Assembly: GCA_043757545.1 (NCBI GenBank)
Contig: JAYVPG010000021.1
Coordinates: 1 to 64,000 of the forward strand
Length of the DNA: 64,000 nt
From: JALHOQ01 sp043757545
GTDB taxonomy: Bacteria; Bdellovibrionota; Bdellovibrionia; Bdellovibrionales; UBA1609
Direction: 5' to 3'
Both the position numbers and the translations under genes were made by a program. The notes beneath the pieces were generated by a model. That model did not search any database, was not told where the DNA came from, and was given only the letters and a program-made list of their open reading frames with translations. Below, one piece after another: positions 16,539 through 23,543 of the stretch. Position 1 is the stretch's first letter. Every line of letters starts with the position of its first letter.

Positions 16539-16975
16539 CAAATTTCGACTCAGGCGCGGTAGCCATTCAGATTTTAAGTTGCGCATTCATGAGTGGAGTT
16601 ATCGCAGTTATTCAACTCATCCACTACCCTTGCTTCAGTCAAATTGATTCAAACCAATTTTCGAATTTTCATTTACGTCACACTAAAGCCCTAGGATTAA
16701 TCGCAGGCCCTATCATGGTGCTCGAACTCATTTCAGCCATCTGGCTCGTTCGGAATGGTAGCATACTATTTATTATCAATTTATTAGCTGTGATGGCGCT
16801 TTGGATTTTAACCTTTTCAATCAGTATACCTTCTCACAATAAACTTGCTAAAGGCTTTAATGAACAAGCTTGGAAGAGACTATTAAGAACAAACTGGCCG
16901 CGAACTATTTTGTGGTGGACTCGATCTATCGCATTTTTGATTTGCCTATGTGTTATGTTAAGGACATCGACATGA
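16535..16975 (+). CDS. Four-helix integral membrane protein, unknown function
   Basis: A 146-residue protein with four predicted membrane helices: IQILSCAFMSGVIAVIQLI, LGLIAGPIMVLELISAIWL, ILFIINLLAVMALWILTF and SIAFLICLCVML. A conserved-looking IHYPCF follows the first helix and NKLAKGFNEQAWKRLLRTNW precedes the last; both patterns recur in small membrane proteins near cryptochrome genes. It is coupled by ATGA overlaps to both the DCC gene and the photolyase gene. No catalytic motif beyond this. Confidence 0.75.
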   Translation: MTNFDSGAVAIQILSCAFMSGVIAVIQLIHYPCFSQIDSNQFSNFHLRHTKALGLIAGPIMVLELISAIWLVRNGSILFIINLLAVMALWILTFSISIPSHNKLAKGFNEQAWKRLLRTNWPRTILWWTRSIAFLICLCVMLRTST

Positions 16976-18459
16976 ACGCTATTTGTATTTTAGGCAATCA
17001 ACTTTTTAATCCCAAAATTCTTCCGCAACCAAAGAGTCCTGATCTCATCGTGTTCATGCGAGAAGACCGAGAGCTCTGCACTCATTTTCGCTATCATAAG
17101 CACAAGATTATTTTTTTTCTGTCGGCCATGCGAAAGTACGCAACCGAACTAAGAGACCATGGCTACAAAGTTCACTACGAAAGACTTGGCGAATTTGACG
17201 AGGCGTTCGAAAAGCGATTGCTACTGTTTTTACAGAAACAAAAAATTAAAAAATTGGAACTGTTTGAGGTCGAAGACAAGTTTTTCGAAAAGCGCTTATT
17301 TTCTACTTTGAAAGACTCAAAAGTTGAAATTAACATCATTCAAAGTCCAATGTTTCTAACTTCGCGTGCCGAATTTTTGACTATCGTAAAAAAAAATAAA
17401 AGGCCCTTTATGAAGACCTTTTACGAATTTCAACGAAAGCGACTCAAGATTCTTTTAGATACAGATGGAAAGCCGTTGGGCGGGAAATGGAGCTTTGATG
17501 AAGATAATCGACTAGCACTTCCTAAAGATCACGTCGTACCAAATGTGCCTAAATTTACTCCGGATGCGATTGACCGGGAAGTATTTAAGCTTGTTGACTC
17601 TGAGTTTTCAGACCATCCCGGAAATAGCTCAGACTTTTGGCTACCCACCGACAGGGCTGGTGCAAATACATGGGCCAAAGATTTTTTCGAGAAAAGATTT
17701 TCTTTGTTTGGCCCATTCGAAGATGCCTTTTCTAAAAACTATCCGTTTGTTTATCATTCTGTTCTTACGCCCTATCTGAATACCGGCCTAGTTACACCCA
17801 GAGACTGCATCACGGCTGCCTTAAGGACCGCAAAGCAAAAAAATATCCCAATGAATTCTTGCGAAGGTTTTATTCGACAAATAATTGGCTGGCGTGAGTT
17901 TATCAGGGGCATCTATCAGAATTTTAGCGAGATTCAAGACGAGAAAAACTTCTTTGCTCACAAAAAGAAGCTTAATTCATTGTGGTACTCAGGGAAAACC
18001 GGGATAGAGCCGCTAGATGACGTCATTCAAAAGACGCTAAAGTATGGCTATGCCCATCATATCGAAAGACTTATGATCGTCGGTTCACTAATGCTTCTTT
18101 TGGAAGTCGAACCCAAAGAGGCTCATCGATGGTTTATGGAGATGTTTATCGATTCTTCAGATTGGGTGATGGGTCCGAATGTCTATGGCATGGCGTTATT
18201 TTCTGATGGTGGCATCTTTGCAACAAAGCCCTATTTTTGTGGCTCAAATTACTATAAAAAAATGGGCCGCTACAAGACAGGTGACTGGCAATTGGGTGTC
18301 GATGGACTTTACTGGCAATTTATCAAAAAAAATGAAACGTTTTTCTTAAAGAATCCTCGTCTTTCAATGATGGTAAGAACCAGTCAGAAAATAACCGCAG
18401 AACGCTGGGAACAACTAGACAAAGCCGCTCAAATGCTGCGTGAAAAGCTGGTAACGTAA
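16972..18459 (+). CDS. Cryptochrome/photolyase of the FeS-BCP (PhrB/CryB) family, lacking the Fe-S cysteines
   Basis: A 495-residue DPRP/COG3046-type protein; the ATG at 16972 overlaps the previous stop. Family landmarks are EGFIRQIIGWREFIRG, GYAHHIERLM, WVMGPNVYGMALFSDGG, ATKPY and GLYWQF. These proteins bind FAD and usually a lumazine antenna and repair (6-4) photoproducts or signal light. The four cysteines that normally bind a 4Fe-4S cluster are missing: the M-x-C site reads IEPL (345-348), and the segment between NYYKKM and LYW, normally holding C-x2-C and C, is short and cysteine-free (424-445). It sits in the operon led by a B12-type regulator. Fold and family are clear; cofactor content is inferred. 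Confidence 0.9.
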   Translation: MNAICILGNQLFNPKILPQPKSPDLIVFMREDRELCTHFRYHKHKIIFFLSAMRKYATELRDHGYKVHYERLGEFDEAFEKRLLLFLQKQKIKKLELFEVEDKFFEKRLFSTLKDSKVEINIIQSPMFLTSRAEFLTIVKKNKRPFMKTFYEFQRKRLKILLDTDGKPLGGKWSFDEDNRLALPKDHVVPNVPKFTPDAIDREVFKLVDSEFSDHPGNSSDFWLPTDRAGANTWAKDFFEKRFSLFGPFEDAFSKNYPFVYHSVLTPYLNTGLVTPRDCITAALRTAKQKNIPMNSCEGFIRQIIGWREFIRGIYQNFSEIQDEKNFFAHKKKLNSLWYSGKTGIEPLDDVIQKTLKYGYAHHIERLMIVGSLMLLLEVEPKEAHRWFMEMFIDSSDWVMGPNVYGMALFSDGGIFATKPYFCGSNYYKKMGRYKTGDWQLGVDGLYWQFIKKNETFFLKNPRLSMMVRTSQKITAERWEQLDKAAQMLREKLVT

Positions 18460-18461
18460 AA

Positions 18462-18767
18462 ATGGGAGCAGCACGCGATTTTCAAAGAAAAATTGGGCGA
18501 TTTTCAAAAGAAGAGATAGATCGATTAATCCGCATGGGTTGGGAAGACCGTACAACCTTTGAGACCATAGAGCAGCAATTTGATATTTCTGAAAATGATT
18601 TTATAAGACTTATGCGAGGTAAACTTTCTGAAGCAGCTTTTCTTCGTTGGCGTAAGCGGATTCAAAAGCATGGGCACCTTAAGCACGAAACCAAACGTGG
18701 ATTTAAGACCGATCGATTTAAATGCACCCGGCAATCAACAGATGGAATCACCAAGGGTTGGAAGTAG
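18462..18767 (+). CDS. DUF2805 (TIGR03643) family protein
   Basis: A 101-residue basic protein. The signature RMGWEDRTTFETIEQQFDIS, then IRLMRGKLSEAAFLRWRKRI and KHETKR...RF, matches the small TIGR03643/DUF2805 family, which has a helix-turn-helix-like N-terminus. Function is unknown but members occur next to photolyase/cryptochrome genes, as here, two bases after the photolyase stop. No start ambiguity: the ATG follows directly on the upstream stop. Confidence 0.85.
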   Translation: MGAARDFQRKIGRFSKEEIDRLIRMGWEDRTTFETIEQQFDISENDFIRLMRGKLSEAAFLRWRKRIQKHGHLKHETKRGFKTDRFKCTRQSTDGITKGWK

Positions 18768-18876
18768 ATGAATTCAGAAGCTCTGACATGACCAGACGCA
18801 TGAACGGCGCATTAAAGACCTTCGGTGCCCTGTTTGAAATATCGAAGAAGTCTTTGAACTCTAAAGCACATTTTCT

Positions 18877-19233
18877 ATGAAAACATGTCTTTGCTGCGGA
18901 CGAACTATTGAATATAGAAAGAAATGGTCAAAAGACCGGGATCAAATAAAATTTTGCAGCGATCGATGCCGCAAAAATAGAGTTCGAGATGAATTTGAAG
19001 GCGCCATTTTGGAACTTCTAAAATTGCGTGGAAATGGAAAAACCATATGTCCCTCTGAAGTACTGCCCAATTATAAGAAGCAAGACAAAATAGAAATGGA
19101 AAAAGTAAAATCAGCTGCTAGACGTTTAGTTGCAAAAGGAAAAATTGAAATTCACCAAAAAGGTCACCGTGTTGACTCCTCAACCGCAAAGGGACCCATC
19201 CGTCTAAAACTGGTTCAAGGGCATTTAATTTGA
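18877..19233 (+). CDS. DUF2256-DUF3253 fusion protein
   Basis: A 118-residue protein joining two small families. Residues 1-33 are a DUF2256 zinc ribbon-like segment: CLCCGRTI, RKKW and KFCSDRCRK (cysteines 4, 6, 7, 27, 31). Residues 43-115 are DUF3253, a winged-helix-like domain: LELLKLRGNGKTICPSEV, then AARRLVAKGKIEI and GPIRLKL. Each family is usually a separate short gene, often near photolyases. Its stop overlaps the next start (ATG at 19230). Nucleic-acid binding is likely from the fold, but the role is unknown. Confidence 0.85.
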   Translation: MKTCLCCGRTIEYRKKWSKDRDQIKFCSDRCRKNRVRDEFEGAILELLKLRGNGKTICPSEVLPNYKKQDKIEMEKVKSAARRLVAKGKIEIHQKGHRVDSSTAKGPIRLKLVQGHLI

Positions 19234-20003
19234 AAAATGAAATGTGTTTAGGAATTGATCAAACTGGTGCTGTTGACAAAAATGGCACTCCAAGGCCGTT
19301 GCCATCTTGCCTGATCCGAAACAACGAAGTGATTTTTTTCTATTTAGAGTCTTTTTCAAAAGATCTTATTTTGGGAAAAGTTCGAAAGAAGGCTAATGAT
19401 AATATTTCTATTTGTGTTGATTGTGTCATAGGCCTCCCAAGTGAACTGGATTTGTCTTGGCGAGAGGCTATTAAAAGGATTAGGCCTGATGCTGGCTATG
19501 GACGCTTGGCCGCGACAGAGTTTTTTAGCAAGCTTGGCAAAAAGAAGGTATGGAAAAGAAGAGTTGAACTACTGAGCGGTGCCAGCTCAGTTTTCAGAGA
19601 GCAACCATTTCAGAGAAATATACAAACTGGCAGCTATAGAATATGGAAAGACATTGCAAAATCAGATCGCGATTTTTTTGTTCCATTTTTAGATGAGAAA
19701 CCTATCATTGGAGCGATACCAATTTTTGAGGGCTACCCGAGTTTCTCGTGGAAATTGCTATTTAATGTCAATAAAAGATCCCCTGAAAAAGTGATTCGCT
19801 TTACAAAACGACTTTTTCCTGAATTATCAATTTCTTCTGAACAAATTAAATTGCTAAAAAGGGACAAGAATTTTGCAGACGCGTTTGTACTGGCCTTAAC
19901 GCTAACCCAATTTAAATACGTAGAAATAGCTGAAGACTTTAAAAACGAAGGTTGGATTTTAGGTTTTCCAAAAAATAAATTTACTCTGAAGGACAACAAA
20001 TGA
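19230..20003 (+). CDS. DUF429-like RNase H-fold protein
   Basis: A 257-residue protein with the layout of DUF429/RNase H-like predicted nucleases: GIDQTGA near residue 8 (first acidic strand), VDCVIGLP near residue 70 and a late DAFVLALTLTQ acidic helix. Middle residues GSYRIWKDIA and PIFEGYPSFSWKLL are typical of the group. The three acidic positions could form a metal site. Activity is unproven for the family. It overlaps the DUF2256-DUF3253 gene by four bases and the OsmC gene by four bases. Confidence 0.7.
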   Translation: MKNEMCLGIDQTGAVDKNGTPRPLPSCLIRNNEVIFFYLESFSKDLILGKVRKKANDNISICVDCVIGLPSELDLSWREAIKRIRPDAGYGRLAATEFFSKLGKKKVWKRRVELLSGASSVFREQPFQRNIQTGSYRIWKDIAKSDRDFFVPFLDEKPIIGAIPIFEGYPSFSWKLLFNVNKRSPEKVIRFTKRLFPELSISSEQIKLLKRDKNFADAFVLALTLTQFKYVEIAEDFKNEGWILGFPKNKFTLKDNK

Positions 20004-20434
20004 AAAATTATCCTATGAATTTTACCGTAACAGGTTTTGCTAGTCAGGGAGCTCAATCTATTTGGTCGTCTGAAGTTCCTGAATATCATCGCTCACTATT
20101 CCTAGCGATACCACCTGAGTTTGACGGCCCTGGCGGAGGATTCAGTCCGGAAGATCTTTACGCTTTGGCTTTACAAAATTGTTTTATTGCCACTTTTAAG
20201 GTTTTTGCTGAGAAATCAAAACTTAACTTCTTAGAGATTCGAATCAAAACTATACTAACCGTCGATAGAAATGACAAAGGGCAACCTTGGATGGCGGCTG
20301 TTCATTTGGACATACGTCTTACAGGAATTGAAAAAAGAGAAGACGCTTCAAGAATTTTAGAACGTGTATCACAAAGCTGTCTTATTTTAAATTCCGTTAA
20401 TACCCGTAAAACTTTTGATTTTAAAATTGAATAA
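20000..20434 (+). CDS. OsmC-family peroxide-reducing protein
   Basis: A 144-residue OsmC/Ohr-fold protein with the two redox cysteines C61 (ALALQNCFIATF) and C127 (SQSCLILNSV), the usual spacing for thiol-dependent hydroperoxide reduction in the cytoplasm. GPGGGFSPEDL precedes the first cysteine as expected. It ends the long run of coupled plus-strand genes beginning with the MerR-type regulator; oxidative damage control matches a light-stress regulon. The precise substrate (organic peroxide or other) cannot be told. Confidence 0.85.
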   Translation: MKNYPMNFTVTGFASQGAQSIWSSEVPEYHRSLFLAIPPEFDGPGGGFSPEDLYALALQNCFIATFKVFAEKSKLNFLEIRIKTILTVDRNDKGQPWMAAVHLDIRLTGIEKREDASRILERVSQSCLILNSVNTRKTFDFKIE

Positions 20435-20447
20435 AAATCAGCTTTTA

Positions 20448-20461
20448 TCAGGATATCCTGA
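20448..20461. repeat. 14-bp palindrome between convergent genes
   Basis: TCAGGATATCCTGA is a perfect palindrome between the OsmC stop and the convergent protease gene stop. There is no following T-run on either strand, so it is not a standard terminator, though a bidirectional transcription end is plausible by position. Confidence 0.35.
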
Positions 20462-20472
20462 TCCAGGCCCAG

Positions 20473-21087
20473 TTATTTCATCGACACTTTAGTTTTATCG
20501 AGGGCAATCCAGGATTTTGGATTGTCAGAACTTTGCCTTGTTAGGTAGGTGTATCCCGTCTCAAACCAATCTAAAATATTCTTACGACGGTTATCCAAAA
20601 TAATATCGCCTTGATCAGTACTTACAGTTAGCACAGAATGGCCATCTCCATTTTCATCTAGAACTACAGTTATCGCCAAAGCGCGAGCAGGAAGTCCAAG
20701 TCCAACTAAGTAGCGCTTCTTAAGAAGTACGTAATCTTCGCAATCACCGGCTTCTACGGGATAGCTCCAATACTCTGGTACGCCGTACAATTCCATATCG
20801 GCCACGGGACGCACCTTCGTGTTCACGTATTGGTTCACCTGATTGAGTGCCTCCCAATTATCTTTTCGCATGACGACCGCGGACGGATCTGTAGGAGGAT
20901 AGGTCAGACAGTTGATGTCGGTCGATTCCCTGCTGCAGAATTCGATAAACCCAACGGGTGGCAGCGCCTTGCCGAGTTGTTGTTCAAATGGCGGACGGAT
21001 ATTATTAACTGCGTCGACAGCTTGGGCAGTTGCCATTGCGCTGAACCCCAGAATGAAGCCAATCAAAATCAAACCAATCGTCCGCAT
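20473..21087 (-). CDS. Exported transglutaminase-like cysteine peptidase (BTLCP, LapG-like)
   Basis: A 204-residue protein with a signal peptide (LILIGFILGFSAMATAQA). The catalytic triad is clear: C116 in GDCEDYV, H150 in DGHSVLTV and D165 in ILDNRR, the PF06035 pattern. The best-known member, LapG, is a periplasmic protease that clips surface adhesins under c-di-GMP control; no lapD- or lapA-like gene is visible here. It lies 15 bases downstream of an exported double winged-helix protein gene, so the two probably form an operon. Confidence 0.88.
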   Translation of the reverse strand: MRTIGLILIGFILGFSAMATAQAVDAVNNIRPPFEQQLGKALPPVGFIEFCSRESTDINCLTYPPTDPSAVVMRKDNWEALNQVNQYVNTKVRPVADMELYGVPEYWSYPVEAGDCEDYVLLKKRYLVGLGLPARALAITVVLDENGDGHSVLTVSTDQGDIILDNRRKNILDWFETGYTYLTRQSSDNPKSWIALDKTKVSMK

Positions 21088-21102
21088 AATTTTCCCTTTA
21101 TT

Positions 21103-21927
21103 TTAAGTGAAGGGCGTCCAAAAATATCCTTCGCCTCTCAAGATACCAATCGATCTAAATTCTGGATCGACCAATTCAAATTTTCTTCTGATCTTTCGAA
21201 TTTGCTGACCAATTGTTTCAGAAGTGGATTTTTCGTCTAATTCCGATGAAGAGTATTTTTCGAATTGTCCCTCCTGGGTCGCCCGATAGAGTTGAATGAT
21301 AGAGGTCGGCGTATTTGGATGTTCTCGAAGTTTTTTAAGAATCAAAAACTGGTGGCGAGTGAGCACAATGGTGTGCCCTTTCCAAACAATAGAATTGTCT
21401 CCTTGGTATTTTTCTAACCCGGTGTTTGATTTCCATATGTATCCTGTCGACCGAATCGTCTTCAAACTGTTAAAAGCCGGATCGACGGATTTAAACAGTT
21501 TTTTGATTGTGCCGATATGGGTGATCAAATTGATTCGGGAATCAATTTGACGTGTTCCAAATTCTTCTTCGGGCCACACATCATTGATGATCGTTTCTTG
21601 ACTGACAACGGAGTTGGCGCGATCCACCAAGGCAAGCAAAATACGTTGTTCAGTATCAGTAAAGCTAGCTTGACGTCCTCTCGCAAAAAAATTTGTGTTC
21701 TTATGGTTGGTCGGGCGAATGTAGCTATTTTTCCAAAATGCTTTCCCGTTTTCGTATAACCTAAGATCGCCTTCATTTAGGATAAGATCCTGGTCCCCAG
21801 GGCTTGGAAGAGTCAGGTGAACAGTGCAAGGATCTGGAATTGGTTGTGTACCAGACTCTGCATTTGCCAGAGCAAAGCTAGACGTCACGGCAAGAATTGT
21901 TGCGAGCTTAGTAACAAAGGACTTCAA
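21103..21927 (-). CDS. Exported protein with two tandem OmpR-type winged-helix domains
   Basis: A ~274-residue protein. After a signal peptide (KSFVTKLATILAVTSSFALANA, read in two parts: basic start, then hydrophobic core ending ALANA) come two copies of the OmpR/PhoB winged helix. The first (about residues 75-170) has SFTDTEQRILLALV, VVSQETIINDVWPEE and TIRSTGYIW. The second (about 185-274) has VLTRHQFLILKKL, TIGQQIRKIRRKF and ILRGEGYFW. I prefer TTG 21927 because GGAG lies five bases upstream and it gives a typical signal peptide; ATG 21951 lacks a ribosome site. A DNA-binding fold sent out of the cytoplasm is unexpected. It may bind extracellular DNA, or the fold may be reused for protein contacts. 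Confidence 0.75.
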   Translation of the reverse strand: MKSFVTKLATILAVTSSFALANAESGTQPIPDPCTVHLTLPSPGDQDLILNEGDLRLYENGKAFWKNSYIRPTNHKNTNFFARGRQASFTDTEQRILLALVDRANSVVSQETIINDVWPEEEFGTRQIDSRINLITHIGTIKKLFKSVDPAFNSLKTIRSTGYIWKSNTGLEKYQGDNSIVWKGHTIVLTRHQFLILKKLREHPNTPTSIIQLYRATQEGQFEKYSSSELDEKSTSETIGQQIRKIRRKFELVDPEFRSIGILRGEGYFWTPFT

Positions 21928-22043
21928 AGTAACTCCATCGGCATAAGACATCTATTAGAGCAATCTCTGTGCCCACTTTAGGTGTAATTACGACGGTTTA
22001 AGCCCTACGGTGACCAAAATTGTTCAACATTGCTGGCGTAGCT

Positions 22044-22094
22044 TGGCAGTGCAGCTGCCAGGTTTGCTTAAGGGCAAACAAGTGTCCCCTTGTT
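22044..22094 (+). other. Cluster of three short stem-loops in intergenic region
   Basis: TGGCAG/CTGCCA (22044-22060), GTTTGC/GCAAAC (22062-22079) and AACAAG/CTTGTT (22077-22094) are three perfect six-base stems; the last two share bases and cannot coexist. They lie in the 245-bp gap between the exported winged-helix gene and a small exported protein gene. Leader structure or small RNA are possible; no terminator T-run follows. Confidence 0.3.
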
Positions 22095-22172
22095 ACTGAG
22101 ACTCTTTGTACTTTTGAATGGCCAAGCCTACGTTATTTTAACTTAAATGGTTTCATTCCAAAGGGGGAATAA

Positions 22173-22364
22173 ATGAAGGTCGCGATTTTCGTTACTGCCT
22201 TGATCATGGGTTCGGTCGCAAATGCAAATTGGTCTGAATGGAGAAAGCACAATCCTAAAACTGTTGCTTGCCAAAAAAGACTAGCAGCGATGCCTGGCGC
22301 CAATGTTATCTATACATGTGAATTTGGTCGAATTGTTGAGATTCGCAACGGCAGCCGCCACTAA
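22173..22364 (+). CDS. Small exported protein, 63 residues
   Basis: A signal peptide (VAIFVTALIMGSVANA, cleavage after ANA) is followed by a ~44-residue basic mature peptide with two cysteines (VACQKRL and YTCEFG) that could form one disulfide. AAGGGGGAATAA before the ATG is a strong ribosome site. No family recognised; the size and disulfide suggest a secreted peptide. A hairpin at 22370-22398 follows directly. Confidence 0.68.
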   Translation: MKVAIFVTALIMGSVANANWSEWRKHNPKTVACQKRLAAMPGANVIYTCEFGRIVEIRNGSRH

Positions 22365-22369
22365 ACACA

Positions 22370-22398
22370 AAGGGCTATCGTCCACGACGATGGCCCTT
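22370..22398. terminator. Long hairpin between convergent genes
   Basis: AAGGGC-T-ATCGTC pairs with GACGAT-G-GCCCTT around a CAC loop (13 pairs including one T-G). It sits between the stops of the small exported protein gene and the convergent porin gene, so it probably ends transcription from both sides, although no long T-run follows. Confidence 0.6.
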
Positions 22399-22421
22399 CA
22401 AACCCTTGGCGACAATAGAAT

Positions 22422-23543
22422 CTAAAACGCGGCGTTTATATCGAAGTGTGTGCGATGGTACTCTTTGTTACGCGTACTTCCCTCACTGCGGTTTACGAAC
22501 TCTGTGAGGCGAAGATTCATGTTTTTAGCGCACTTCCAGCGTACGGCTGCGATCCAACCGCGCGAGTCCGTCGCTCCTCCTGAAAAATCGGAATACGTAA
22601 ACTGACCGACCACCGAATCCTTTCCGATCTCTGCATAGGCCAACTGACTGTCGAGAGTTTTGTAGGCCAAGGACATTCCCGTCCACGATGCCGAGTTCGC
22701 GCCGATCGCTTCGGGATTGTCGATTCTCTCACCGAACACTCCGCCCTCGAAAGAACTGAATTTGTACATGAGCTCCGCAAAGTATTGCCGTGGCAAATAA
22801 GCGTACTTGTAAGAGTCGGGAGCGCCCTCGCTATTGCCAAAGGCCGTCCCACCCACAGAGAGATCGGCAAACTTGGCATTTTTGAGTCCATTAAAGTTAA
22901 AAAAACCGGCTCCGACAACTAGGCGCACGGGCTCGCGCTTGAACTCCAATCCAAGCTGCCCCCAGTTGAGCGCATTGTCCGTTTGATCTTCCGAATAGTA
23001 GGTGTCGTAGTTTTCGCGAATAAGGTCTGAACCCGCAGCCACGAATACCCGCCAGTGCTCGCGGAAAATATAATCTATTGAAAAAGCCGCACCCTCGAGG
23101 GAAATGTCCTCGTCAAGAAGGACCTGACTACCGCCCGGCCGATAATGCAACTGAGGATGGCGACCAGCGTAGAGTTTAAAAAAATCGACTGGTGTCCACA
23201 GAATATAACCCTGATCGAGGCCGATAAAACGGCGCCGCGCTCCGGGCTCAGCGCTATCACCAAGATTTTGATTGTGACTGCGCGCGGCCTTGGCCGTGGC
23301 CAAACGCACACTGGCCTCCAACTCGGGATTGATGCTCACGTTCACGCCAAAACGTGCGCGGAGCTGCTCGTTCGTGCGCGCGACACTGTCACCGTTTTTT
23401 TCAAGCTTCGTGCGCACCCGTAAATCGCCCGACCATTTGAACTGAGGCATATCCGGCGATGCAGACTCGTCAGCCCACGCTACGTTCGCGGAAAATACAG
23501 AAATGAAAATCAGGGCAAGGCGAAGGCGGAAGTACTGGCTCAT
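22422..23543 (-). CDS. Outer-membrane porin (Porin_5-like)
   Basis: A 373-residue protein with a signal peptide (LALIFISVFSANVAWA) and a beta-barrel body. The first strand FKWSGDLRVRTKLEKNG and the RLRARFGVNVSINPELEASVRLAT run match the putative-porin (Porin_5) family; the protein ends in a C-terminal phenylalanine (NAAF) as barrels do. It is a distant paralogue of the porin at 29437-30717 (shared WSGD, LGDS.PG..RR.F). It is the last gene of the minus-strand haem/porin operon and overlaps the monohaem barrel gene by four bases. Substrate unknown. Confidence 0.83.
   Translation of the reverse strand: MSQYFRLRLALIFISVFSANVAWADESASPDMPQFKWSGDLRVRTKLEKNGDSVARTNEQLRARFGVNVSINPELEASVRLATAKAARSHNQNLGDSAEPGARRRFIGLDQGYILWTPVDFFKLYAGRHPQLHYRPGGSQVLLDEDISLEGAAFSIDYIFREHWRVFVAAGSDLIRENYDTYYSEDQTDNALNWGQLGLEFKREPVRLVVGAGFFNFNGLKNAKFADLSVGGTAFGNSEGAPDSYKYAYLPRQYFAELMYKFSSFEGGVFGERIDNPEAIGANSASWTGMSLAYKTLDSQLAYAEIGKDSVVGQFTYSDFSGGATDSRGWIAAVRWKCAKNMNLRLTEFVNRSEGSTRNKEYHRTHFDINAAF

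Noticed and set aside
20448..20461. Intrinsic terminator at the OsmC end
   Set aside because: The palindrome has no T-run and a minimal loop, so it cannot be called a terminator; listed only as a repeat.
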